Source of the DNA: JADKIH01 sp031367345
Lineage (GTDB): Bacteria > Bacteroidota > Bacteroidia > AKYH767-A > 2013-40CM-41-45
Direction of reading: 5' to 3'
Length of the DNA: 9,583 bases
NCBI GenBank assembly: GCA_031367345.1
Contig: JANLPR010000042.1
Span: 1 to 9,583 of the forward strand
The notes beneath the pieces were generated by a model that was not told where the DNA came from, did no database searches, and saw only the letters and a program-made list of their open reading frames with translations. The first letter of the stretch is position 1. Each line of letters begins with the position of its first letter. The translations under genes and the position numbers were made by a program. Positions 1 through 7,715 of this stretch are shown here, piece after piece.

Positions 1-764
1 TTTCAGTTGGACAAAGTCAGTTTTCACCCGATGGAAGTAAATATGCTATTGCCTCAAGAGATTCATCGTTATTGATAATTTACAATTTCGACAGATGCAC
101 AGGAGAATTTATTTTTAATACAGTAATACGTCACGTCTACAACACAAACGGTTTTAATTTTGTTTCATGTATATTCAGTCCTAACGGCAAATATTTATAC
201 GCAAGCGATCACAGGAATGTATATCAATTCAACACAGATACCATAGACATAGCGTCATCTGAAAAAATAGTTGGCACTCTTGTTTCCGGGACTTCGTACT
301 TTTTCAAATTTTGTAATGCCCCGGATGGGAAAATTTATCAATCATCTTGGGGTAGCGACGATCATCTCAGTGTTATCAATGACCCGGATCAACCCGATAC
401 TACTTGCCATTTCGGCGAGAGGCAGTTTAAAGTTATGTATATGGAAAATAACCTTCCTGATTTTCCAAACTTCAGATTAGGCCCATTAACAGGCTGCGAT
501 TCATTGACAAATTATGTCGACCAAATTAATTTATCCAATGAGAGCGTTTTAGTTTACCCTAACCCATCGTTAGGTATTTTCCAATTTACCTCTCCGGGCA
601 AAATCAAGAAGATACTGATCATGAGTAGTGATTTGAAACTTATAAAAACCGTTAAAGAAAACAATAGTGTTGATTTAAAAAGCTTTTCAGATGGATTGTA
701 TTTCTATATTGTTGAAACAGAAGATAATTTATTTAAAGGGAAACTAATTAAATTAAGAGAATAG
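1..764 (+). CDS. Secreted beta-propeller-like protein with T9SS type A sorting domain (5'-truncated)
   Basis: The frame is already open at the window edge: codons run from base 3, so the gene begins outside the window, and a TTG at 72 is only an internal codon. About 253 residues are visible. Repeated blocks such as FSPDGSKYA, FSPNGKYLYAS and APDGKIYQSS have the beta-strand/turn pattern of WD40-like or PD40-like propeller blades. The last 72 residues, from about base 546 (VLVYPNPSLGIFQF to the end), are a T9SS type A C-terminal domain, which in this family directs outer-membrane export and surface anchoring or release. The visible part aligns with the second half of the protein at 7716-9203 (shared FDRCTG, SP-G-LY, PD-KIY and VIN-PD blocks, then a short link to the sorting domain), so roughly 235 N-terminal residues are missing. 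That comparison is by eye. The ligand or activity of this propeller-like family is not known to me. Confidence 0.9.
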   Translation, partial: SVGQSQFSPDGSKYAIASRDSSLLIIYNFDRCTGEFIFNTVIRHVYNTNGFNFVSCIFSPNGKYLYASDHRNVYQFNTDTIDIASSEKIVGTLVSGTSYFFKFCNAPDGKIYQSSWGSDDHLSVINDPDQPDTTCHFGERQFKVMYMENNLPDFPNFRLGPLTGCDSLTNYVDQINLSNESVLVYPNPSLGIFQFTSPGKIKKILIMSSDLKLIKTVKENNSVDLKSFSDGLYFYIVETEDNLFKGKLIKLRE

Positions 765-788
765 CAGTTCCATTTATTTCTATTTTTC

Positions 789-823
789 AAATCATTTAAG
801 GCCATTGCATTTAAAAATGATTT
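789..823. terminator. AT-rich stem-loop after the propeller gene, possible terminator
   Basis: A perfect 9-bp inverted repeat, AAATCATTT (789-797) and AAATGATTT (815-823), encloses a 17-base loop 24 bases after the stop codon of the upstream gene. It lies between two convergent genes, where a terminator is expected. It is not a textbook one: the stem is nearly all A/T and no T-run follows on the plus strand. It may be only a weak terminator or an mRNA 3'-end structure. Confidence 0.3.
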
Positions 824-879
824 CACGAAAAATCGGGAAATTCTATTTTTAAGTGGTCCGAAAAAACGGGGAGCTGACA

Positions 880-940
880 CACACTCGCACTCAAACTGAA
901 ACTGAAACTCAAACTCAAACTGAAACCGAGTGTGAGTGTG
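880..940. repeat. Hexamer-phased hairpin repeat (copy A)
   Basis: Arms CACACTCGCACTC (880-892) and GAGTGTGAGTGTG (928-940) pair over 13 bp, with one G-U wobble if read as plus-strand RNA. The 35-base loop continues a strict 6-base period: seven units of the form ACTCGC, ACTCAA or ACTGAA run without a break from 883 to 924. The same words and arm sequences recur at 9300-9527, so this is a dispersed intergenic repeat of this genome. It sits between two converging genes and could act as a bidirectional transcript end. The minus-strand ORF across it reads only as alternating Phe/Glu/Gln/Cys, which is a translation of the repeat, not a gene. Confidence 0.75.
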
Positions 941-986
941 AAACCCAGCCAATCTCAAATTGTAGATCAAAAAACTTTTTTCGAAT

Positions 987-1076
987 TCACACGTTCTTTT
1001 TGACTTCCAAGAATTTTATCATCGCATAAAGCATTTTCGAAATTTCTTCGGCTTCAGAATAGAAGTTGTTGTACAT
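987..1076 (-). pseudogene. Detached C-terminal helix of the four-helix-bundle gene, beyond an in-frame TAG
   Basis: Directly after the TAG at 1077-1079, the same minus-strand frame stays open for 29 codons until a TGA at 987-989. It reads MYNNFYSEAEEISKMLYAMI followed by KFLEVKKNV. This is an amphipathic helix of the sort that ends four-helix-bundle proteins of this family (acidic EAEEISKML, then a basic tail), in the position and frame expected if the upstream gene were unbroken. The codon right after TAG is ATG, so a 29-residue peptide could in principle start here by reinitiation. The simplest reading is the tail of a gene broken by a nonsense mutation. Readthrough, or an error in the assembled base, is also possible. 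Confidence 0.6.
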
Positions 1077-1376
1077 CTAAACACTGATCACTTTTTCGGC
1101 AGTTAACAAATCAAGAATGGCAACACATTCTATTGCGCTTCCTCTGGCAATGACATAAAAATTCCGTTTGTCGGCTTTGCTGAATCGACTGGTGCCTTCG
1201 GCTGTATTGAGTAGGATGCTCATCGCTGCTCTTCTGAGTTGATCTTTTGAGATCCGGTCTAATTTTTCCAATGATAGAATTTCATTTTTTATTTCAAGAT
1301 TAAATTCTTTTGATTTTTTGTAGACAAGTAGTTTTTCTGAATCGAACATTTTTTCCCAAAGATTCACCTTGAACAT
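1077..1376 (-). CDS. Four-helix-bundle protein (23S rRNA intervening-sequence family), shortened by a stop codon
   Basis: The product contains the family signature: LLVYKKSKEFNLEI for helix 1, then DQLRRAAMSILLNTAEGTSR with the conserved LRRAA-SI--N-AEG core, then NFYVIARGSAIECVAILDLL for helix 3. These small proteins (usually about 115-130 residues) were first found in insertions within 23S rRNA of Leptospira and are common as stand-alone genes in Bacteroidota. The Avd accessory protein of diversity-generating retroelements shares the fold. Their function outside that setting is unknown, and no rRNA or reverse transcriptase is visible here. The start is uncertain: ATG at 1374-1376 is used; TTG at 1389-1391 or ATG at 1347-1349 (MFDSEKLLVYKK, closest to usual family starts) are alternatives. 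The frame ends at TAG 1077-1079 after helix 3, so helix 4 is lost unless the stop is read through. It converges on the upstream propeller gene. Confidence 0.75.
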   Translation of the reverse strand: MFKVNLWEKMFDSEKLLVYKKSKEFNLEIKNEILSLEKLDRISKDQLRRAAMSILLNTAEGTSRFSKADKRNFYVIARGSAIECVAILDLLTAEKVISV

Positions 1377-1478
1377 TTCTTCTGCAACCAATATTTGCTG
1401 ATAAAAATAGAGTTGGATGAGTATTCAATTCCACTATTACAATAATTTAAAAACAACTATAGGGTGAATGAATAAATA

Positions 1479-1658
1479 CTATAATACACTTACAACAACT
1501 AAAAGAATAAACCAATTTCTTAATTGTTCACATTTGGTAAATTTTTTTAAAGAAAATAGTTGAAATTGTATAGGTGAATTGCCTCCTGGCTTTCTTATGT
1601 GTGCGGTTGAATGATCTTGCGCACAATCAGGCGCACAACATTCAGCCGAGTGAGACAT
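1479..1658 (-). CDS. Possible small Cys/His-rich protein with hydrophobic C-terminus, 59 residues
   Basis: On the minus strand an ATG at 1656-1658 opens 59 codons ending at TAG 1479-1481. The product begins MSHSAECCAPDCAQDHSTAH, continues IRKPGGNSPIQFQLFSLKKF and ends with NWFILLVVVSVL, a hydrophobic tail that could enter a membrane. The clustered Cys and His near the start (C7, C8, C12, H16, H20) would suit metal binding. I do not recognise the family. The ORF is head-to-head with the giant gene and upstream of, and in the same direction as, the four-helix-bundle gene about 100 bases further on. Against it: no clear ribosome-binding site or promoter on this strand, and the first part coincides with a hairpin (1604-1648) that could itself be the functional element. 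It may also be a remnant. Confidence 0.3.
   Translation of the reverse strand: MSHSAECCAPDCAQDHSTAHIRKPGGNSPIQFQLFSLKKFTKCEQLRNWFILLVVVSVL
1604..1648. repeat. GC-rich two-tier hairpin with internal direct repeat, upstream of the giant gene
   Basis: CGGTTGAATG (1604-1613) pairs with CATTCAGCCG (1639-1648) over 10 bp with one G-U. Inside it TGCGC (1618-1622) pairs with GCGCA (1631-1635) around the 8-base loop ACAATCAG. The octamer GCGCACAA also occurs twice in direct orientation, at 1619-1626 and 1631-1638. This is an island of higher GC in a very AT-rich intergenic stretch, about 30 bases upstream of the promoter of the giant gene. It could be an operator, the end of a minus-strand transcript, a mobile-element remnant, or part of the small ORF that overlaps it. 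Confidence 0.5.
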
Positions 1659-1676
1659 TAAATTTAAAAAATATTC

Positions 1677-1706
1677 TTTGAAATGACAACCATTTTCATA
1701 TATTTG
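1677..1706 (+). promoter_or_regulatory. Bacteroidota-type promoter for the giant-gene operon
   Basis: TTTG at 1677-1680 and TATATTTG at 1699-1706 match the -33 TTTG and -7 TAnnTTTG elements of Bacteroidota primary-sigma promoters, separated by 18 bp, close to the usual spacing. The start of transcription would fall near 1713, giving an AT-rich leader of about 50 bases before the ATG at 1762. No strong Shine-Dalgarno sequence is present, which is normal in this phylum. The two-gene spacing downstream (2 bases) suggests this promoter serves both plus-strand genes. Confidence 0.55.
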
Positions 1707-1761
1707 ATTCGACGTATAAGGTTTATTATAATTTTTATTTCTGACTCTTAAAAACCAATTT

Positions 1762-4700
1762 ATGAAAAATTACAAAACGTTTATTGCATTTATAAGTATT
1801 CTATTCATTTCATTAAACGCAAATTCTCAATTATTAGATCACCCTAGAGGTATGTACGTTGACAGATTTTTTTCATTTTCTGGAGACAAAGAACCTGGAT
1901 TTCATACGGCTGCGGATATCGATAGAAACATAACTCTTCTAGGAGATGAAGTAAAAGAGAATGAACTACTTCAATATGCAAAAGATCATCACATAACATA
2001 TCTGTTATTATATGACGTGCATAAGTTTATTTATGATCTTGATATGTTATATAATGGTAGTACTGTTGGTCAATTATTTTGTAATTTTATATCAAAAGCT
2101 AAAAATCAATATTGTATTCAAAAGGTTGGTGTAGCAGGTTCCACAAGAGGCTTTTTCGATGACTTTAAGGCAAATATTGAAACAGTACCCCTTCAATTAA
2201 CTCAACAAGAATTAACTTTATTAAATGGGAATCCTTTAATACATGTACAGGATAACACATTTCCGACAATTAAAGATAGGCGCCTAGCTGAATTCTTGAA
2301 AGTATATTTAAAGATCGCTAGTTTTAACAGAAGCAACGCTGCTAGATTTGGCGTTAATGGCGGAGGAATTAATTGCTCAGGTTCAACTATAGATGTACTT
2401 ACAACAGAAATTGAATTTTGGAATTTAAACGAAGGCTCACTTCCGGACAATTGGCTTAACTATGAAGATGTAATGGATGGTATTGATGGTATTAAAGCTA
2501 TTACTTCAGATTTATATACCGAAACATATTTAGGAATACTTGAAAATGTAGACCCAGCTAATTACTCTGGCACAAATCCAACTCTTCCCAATACGCAAGA
2601 TGTTGCTGAATTTATTGATGGAGAATATACTACTAATGTTAGAAGGGTAGATCGCATTATTACCCACTATTATTTTAATGCGGGTAGACCAGAAATAATG
2701 GATGTATACAATCTCCCAGTTTCTGCTAACTGGTGGAAACAAATATATCACGATAAAAGATTTATGGAGTTCTTAAATCCAGTTTACAATACGGTAGATC
2801 GAACTGTAATTCAGCCAAGTTTTAGTGTCGAGAATTCATTTTATAATCATAACAATGCTGAAACATTTCTTGGAAGTTGGTTTTCAAATTCTACTCATAA
2901 TAATATTTGGACATACGAAAAAGAATTCTATGATGATTGGATAAGAGATCGAGGCACCGGAGTTCACGGTCTTGCAAGCAGTAACGACGTTGCTCCTGGA
3001 GCAGCCACATGGTTCTCATCTCCTTTTTTGATGGTTCAAAAGCAATTTCAAAACCCTTTCGCATCAAATAGTCCCATATGCGCAGGCAATACTGTAGATT
3101 TTCAGTATCAAGGGCCCATTGAAGATGGATTGTCATATCATTTTTTTATTTTAAATTCTAATGGAAGCATAGAATTTTCGGAAGTAAAAAATTGGCCGCC
3201 ATATGAACCCATTTACATTGGTCCTACAGATATTTATGACTACCCAATTCATCTTCCAACTGGAATAAGTTTAGCGCCTGGCCAATATACAGCTCATTTA
3301 ATTCTTAATTATACTTCTGATTGTTCAAAGGAATTTATTCAACCAGTTATTGTAAGTCCAACTGTTCAAATGATACAATCAGCTAATTCAGTATGCGGAA
3401 GAACATTATTTAGTTATCCAGCTGGAGCAGGAGAAAGTGTCGTGTTTACTACTACGAATATTCCGGGAGCAACATATCAATGGAGTGTTGGGGCGACAGT
3501 TCAATCTTCTGTTACTAATGTAATGTCTTATTTACCTGCAAAAAATATATCAGGAACAGATAGGATTGACCAAATAACATGTACAATATCTGGAACATCT
3601 TCCTGCCTTAGTACTAGTCCTCAGCAATTGCAAAGCACAGTAGTAGTTCATCCAAATTACGATTCACAAATTTCTGTTTCATGTGCTTCTGGTGGTGATA
3701 TTGTACTAGGTGTTGTGAACCCTGGGCCATCGACTACAAGTTATCTTTGGTCTGATGGCTCAACGCAACCAACATTAACTCCATCGTTTCCTGGTTTATA
3801 TTCTGTTATAATCACACAAGCAGTTGGTGGATGTACAGCAAGTATGAAGAGAAGAACTACAATCGTCAATCTGGAAACGCCTATTATAAATCCCGGTACT
3901 GTTGGCTTTTGTACTAGAGCTGCAGTCCCTGTTGATTTTACTTTGGCAAATCTTCAGGATGGAGTTAACTATGAATGGTTCTTGAGTTCGCCTACAGGCA
4001 CTCCACAAAAAAAAGGCCCTGTATATACAATGACTCCATCAGATGGTAATGTAATTTTCGTTAAAGCAACATATGGATCTTGTTCTTATACCTCTAGCAT
4101 TACAGTTGATTTTAGTAAATTAACTTTAGCCTTTTCTTCAAGTAATGTTCGGTGCAATGGTGAAAGTTCTGGCAGCATTGATGTAGAGGCGTCAAATGGG
4201 TCCACGTCAACATATGAATACTCAATTGGCATTGGACCATGGCTCACAACTTCATCATGGCCATCTTTAGTTGCAGATACATATAAGGTTCGAGCGAGTA
4301 ATGCTGGCTCTTTGAGCGACATTCAAACAATTACAATATCTCAACCTACTGCATTAACGGCTAATCTCAGTACAACTGTTCCTATCAAATGTAATGGCGA
4401 TATAGCAACATTAAATCCAGGCGTTAATGGTGGTACTCAACCATATTATTTTGAATGGAGCGATGGGGATGATTTGCCTGAAATTAAAAGAGGAGCGTTG
4501 CAGTCTACAGATCCTTATTCAGTAATTATTACCGACGGTCATTCCTGTTCTGTTACATCTAACCAAATAACTCTTAGCGAACCGCCTGCGCTCTCTGTAT
4601 CTTTTATTCATTCAGATATAACAACATGTGGTGGCGCAGACGGATTCGCATGTTTTGATGTTGCAAATGGTACACAACCTTATACATATTCGTGGTCATG

Positions 4701-7700
4701 TTCAAGTTTGAACACAAACTGCATCAATAATTTACCGGCGATAAGTAGTTGTTCAGGAACAGTGATTGATGCCGCTGGCTGTGAAGTAACAAAGAATTTC
4801 TCAATTGAAAATCTTCAGTCTTTGGAAGTTAACACTTCAACTACACTTGAATCTTGCGGAAATGCTTCGGGATCTGCAACTGCAAATGTTTTTGGAGGTA
4901 ATACTTATACTTATAGTTGGTGGCCTTCAGGAGGAACAAATAAAACCGCAGTTGGATTGTCATTAGGAAATTATGTTGTAAGTGTGACAGCTGATAACGG
5001 TTGTACAGGCACAGCAACCGCAACAGTTCTTTCTGGTACGTGTTGTACTGGAGGTACTCCAACACCAGCCGGGATTTATCCGATCTTAAGTGGTACATAT
5101 GATTTGCGTCAATCTATTGTTTTATCCCAAGATCTTGCAATAGATGGTTGTCACCTTACTATATCTGAAGGGCTTTCAATTACAGTACCTGATGGTTTTA
5201 CTCTGGAAATTAGAAACAATTCGCATCTAGAGGGATGTTCAAATATGTGGAAAGGAATTATTGTCGAGTACGGAGGAACACTGAATATTGAAAATTCAAC
5301 AATTGAAGATGCGGAAAATGGTGCTTTTGTTAACGATGGAGGAAGCTTTAAATCTATAGATGGAACTGTTTTTAATGATAATTATATTGGAGTTGCTACA
5401 GCTACCAACCCTCTAGATCGCATGAATGAATATCCAACTTTTATAGTTGAAAAAACTTCATTTACAGGTTCTGGAACTTTGAAGGGAAAATACCCCGCAC
5501 AGGGCACAGATCCCGGAAATTATCCTTATGCAGGATTACTTATTTATTCTTCAACAGTTGCTATCGGTGGAAGTTCAGGTAATAATACCTTCGATCATTT
5601 GAATTCAGGAATTATTTCTCGATATTCGAATATCGATATATTATCTTCTGATTTTAAAAATATTCAGAAAGATCCTTCATATTCATTTTCTACATTTGGA
5701 GGAAGTGGTATCGATGCAAGAAGTACGCGCGGTAGATTTACTTTAACACAACATGGAAATGGTACTTCAATTAATTCTTTCGAAAATTGCAATTATGGAA
5801 TCTATACACATAGAATGAATACCGACATCAGTTCGAATAAGATGGTAAGCGTTGGCACAGGAGTAAGGATTGAAGATTGTTATTTTGGTGAAATTAGTGT
5901 GTTGAATAATAAGATCGATTGCAATGAATTCGGCATTGATTTAAGACTGAATGATGGTTGTCAGAAAATGTGGGTTAAGTATAATCAGATTGATGTCGGT
6001 TCTAGTCAAGCGCCAACAGCTCTAATGGCAGGAGTAGGAATAAATGTAATGGAAGTTGGTATAGGCGGACTTGACCGTGATATTTCCAATAATAATCCGA
6101 TAAATGTAAATACCTATGGAATAAGTGGTATTCGTGAAATTGCAGTAACGAATATGAATACTTCCGGTAATCATATTAATTTAAATAACGTTGCGGCTAA
6201 TCTTAGCGGAATTGATAACCAAGGTAGCAAAGACAATACAATGTATTGTAATCAGATCGCGGGAAGTAGTGCAACCTATATTGGTCCTCAACAATCAGGC
6301 TATTTTATATGTATGTCTGATAATTTAGAAATGCAATGTAATATATCTGATAAATTGTTTAATGGATTTTATTTCAGTGGCCCTTGTACAAATACCAATT
6401 TTAGTGGAAATGAAATAAATGCACATCAATACGGTCTGTATCTAGATGCAGCTGCTATTATTGGTGAACAGGATTATAAAGGGAATGTATGGTTGTCTTC
6501 ATATGGTTTGAAAGGAGCATATAATCAGAATGCAATTAATAACGGAACCGGGGTTTTGGTAGCTTTTAGAGTTGATCCAAATGACGGTGCAAATGGCTTG
6601 CCTCCAAGCTTTGAACCTTCAGATTGGTTCGCACCTTTTCCGAATGGAGGTGTAACTTATAGTTGTGCAACAAATAATACATGTGGTATTTATCCTTTAC
6701 AAAGTCCAAATGATATTACTGAAATGGATTTAACTATTGCAAGAGATGAAATTTCAACATCTCAATATGAATTTGAAACCAAGTGGAAATTAAAGCAAGA
6801 TCTTTATAATAAACTTCGTGAAAATCCTTCATTGATATATAGTAATCCTGACCTTATTGCATTTTATAATCAGTTATTTAATACAGTTATTACAGATCTT
6901 GAAACTGTTAATCAGTTAAAGAAAAGTTTGTTTAGTGTTAATTCAACTTTAAAAAATACATTGAATCAAAATGCATTTACAATCAAATCAAATCTGGAAT
7001 CGATTAAAACGTTGCAATCGCAACTAGTTGCTGATGGTTTGACGGATACTCAGAGAAATCAGATCAAATCTTCTATATTGAATTTGCAGAGTAATATAAA
7101 GACTTTGGATATTACAAATCGTCAGATCTACTCTGATCTTGAATCTCAGAAATATACGAATGCAGACTTTCTAAAGGACTTGAATGACCGTATTCTTACA
7201 CCTAAAACTATTGAAGTGAATGAAAGGGATGTAAATGCAATTTATGCGAATGCAATAGTCAAAAACAATTCACAATTTACAGAAACGGAAATCTCGCGTT
7301 TATTTGCAATAGCATCTCAGTGTGTAATAAGTGGTGGCCCTGCCGTATTTAAAGCAAGAAGTCTCTATTCAATGATTGATAATAACATAAGATTTAGCGA
7401 TAAGGATATTTGTTTTTCTCAAGGGATTATGTTGCGACATAGAAATACATCAGAAGAAAATCCGAATATGATAATCTTCCCTAATCCCTCAACTGGTAAA
7501 TTCACTGTTAGATACGATCTGGAAAATAAAAGCGATGTTTATCTTAGTATCTTCGATGAACTTCAAAGAGAAGTGAAATTTTACAAACTTGATGGAAATG
7601 CTTCGCAAATGGAAATAGATCTGAGTGAATTCGATAATGGAATGTATATTTATAAAATCAAAAGTTCAGATAATAGCATACATGCTCAAGGTAGGTTAAG

Positions 7701-7713
7701 TCTGATAAAATAA
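1762..7713 (+). CDS. Giant multidomain secreted protein: possible TIM barrel, Ig-like modules, SprB repeats, beta-helix, coiled coil, T9SS domain
   Basis: 1983 residues. Residues 1-22 are a Sec signal peptide (basic start, FIAFISILFISL core, likely cut NANS|Q). Residues about 25-425 alternate strands and helices like a TIM barrel: RGMYVDRFF, ITYLLLYD (78-85), KVGVAGS (121-127), and IDVLTTEIEFW with D211, E216 and E218 at a spot resembling glycoside-hydrolase acid residues; this is inference. Residues about 430-785 hold Ig/PKD-like modules with WSDGS and YSVIIT motifs. Four SprB-like repeats follow, their first cysteines at 798, 877, 956 and 1032. Residues about 1104-1625 form a right-handed beta-helix (N-ten short turns such as GGTLNIENSTIEDAENGAF). 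Residues about 1652-1890 are helical with a coiled coil near 1712-1770. Residues 1903-1983 (MIIFPNPSTGKFTV onward) are a T9SS type A sorting domain. Expected location is the cell surface or medium. Function is unassigned: carbohydrate binding or cleavage, or adhesion, are candidates. The ATG at 1762 gives the signal peptide directly. Confidence 0.9.
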   Translation: MKNYKTFIAFISILFISLNANSQLLDHPRGMYVDRFFSFSGDKEPGFHTAADIDRNITLLGDEVKENELLQYAKDHHITYLLLYDVHKFIYDLDMLYNGSTVGQLFCNFISKAKNQYCIQKVGVAGSTRGFFDDFKANIETVPLQLTQQELTLLNGNPLIHVQDNTFPTIKDRRLAEFLKVYLKIASFNRSNAARFGVNGGGINCSGSTIDVLTTEIEFWNLNEGSLPDNWLNYEDVMDGIDGIKAITSDLYTETYLGILENVDPANYSGTNPTLPNTQDVAEFIDGEYTTNVRRVDRIITHYYFNAGRPEIMDVYNLPVSANWWKQIYHDKRFMEFLNPVYNTVDRTVIQPSFSVENSFYNHNNAETFLGSWFSNSTHNNIWTYEKEFYDDWIRDRGTGVHGLASSNDVAPGAATWFSSPFLMVQKQFQNPFASNSPICAGNTVDFQYQGPIEDGLSYHFFILNSNGSIEFSEVKNWPPYEPIYIGPTDIYDYPIHLPTGISLAPGQYTAHLILNYTSDCSKEFIQPVIVSPTVQMIQSANSVCGRTLFSYPAGAGESVVFTTTNIPGATYQWSVGATVQSSVTNVMSYLPAKNISGTDRIDQITCTISGTSSCLSTSPQQLQSTVVVHPNYDSQISVSCASGGDIVLGVVNPGPSTTSYLWSDGSTQPTLTPSFPGLYSVIITQAVGGCTASMKRRTTIVNLETPIINPGTVGFCTRAAVPVDFTLANLQDGVNYEWFLSSPTGTPQKKGPVYTMTPSDGNVIFVKATYGSCSYTSSITVDFSKLTLAFSSSNVRCNGESSGSIDVEASNGSTSTYEYSIGIGPWLTTSSWPSLVADTYKVRASNAGSLSDIQTITISQPTALTANLSTTVPIKCNGDIATLNPGVNGGTQPYYFEWSDGDDLPEIKRGALQSTDPYSVIITDGHSCSVTSNQITLSEPPALSVSFIHSDITTCGGADGFACFDVANGTQPYTYSWSCSSLNTNCINNLPAISSCSGTVIDAAGCEVTKNFSIENLQSLEVNTSTTLESCGNASGSATANVFGGNTYTYSWWPSGGTNKTAVGLSLGNYVVSVTADNGCTGTATATVLSGTCCTGGTPTPAGIYPILSGTYDLRQSIVLSQDLAIDGCHLTISEGLSITVPDGFTLEIRNNSHLEGCSNMWKGIIVEYGGTLNIENSTIEDAENGAFVNDGGSFKSIDGTVFNDNYIGVATATNPLDRMNEYPTFIVEKTSFTGSGTLKGKYPAQGTDPGNYPYAGLLIYSSTVAIGGSSGNNTFDHLNSGIISRYSNIDILSSDFKNIQKDPSYSFSTFGGSGIDARSTRGRFTLTQHGNGTSINSFENCNYGIYTHRMNTDISSNKMVSVGTGVRIEDCYFGEISVLNNKIDCNEFGIDLRLNDGCQKMWVKYNQIDVGSSQAPTALMAGVGINVMEVGIGGLDRDISNNNPINVNTYGISGIREIAVTNMNTSGNHINLNNVAANLSGIDNQGSKDNTMYCNQIAGSSATYIGPQQSGYFICMSDNLEMQCNISDKLFNGFYFSGPCTNTNFSGNEINAHQYGLYLDAAAIIGEQDYKGNVWLSSYGLKGAYNQNAINNGTGVLVAFRVDPNDGANGLPPSFEPSDWFAPFPNGGVTYSCATNNTCGIYPLQSPNDITEMDLTIARDEISTSQYEFETKWKLKQDLYNKLRENPSLIYSNPDLIAFYNQLFNTVITDLETVNQLKKSLFSVNSTLKNTLNQNAFTIKSNLESIKTLQSQLVADGLTDTQRNQIKSSILNLQSNIKTLDITNRQIYSDLESQKYTNADFLKDLNDRILTPKTIEVNERDVNAIYANAIVKNNSQFTETEISRLFAIASQCVISGGPAVFKARSLYSMIDNNIRFSDKDICFSQGIMLRHRNTSEENPNMIIFPNPSTGKFTVRYDLENKSDVYLSIFDELQREVKFYKLDGNASQMEIDLSEFDNGMYIYKIKSSDNSIHAQGRLSLIK

Positions 7714-7715
7714 AA

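Noticed and set aside
704..970. Minus-strand 88-codon ORF with alternating Phe/Glu/Gln
   Set aside because: Its repetitive middle is a direct translation of the hexamer repeat at 880-940, and it overlaps the end of the propeller gene; nothing else supports coding.
987..1391. Diversity-generating retroelement (because Avd shares the four-helix-bundle fold)
   Set aside because: No reverse transcriptase and no template/variable repeat pair with adenine-directed differences is visible in the window.
1604..1648. Integron attC site
   Set aside because: The arms lack the paired GTTRRRY / RYYYAAC core sites, and no integrase or cassette structure is present.
2202..5098. Several minus-strand ORFs of 70-85 codons inside the giant gene
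   Set aside because: They are antisense shadows of a continuous 1983-codon frame with a coherent domain series, and none has a recognisable motif.
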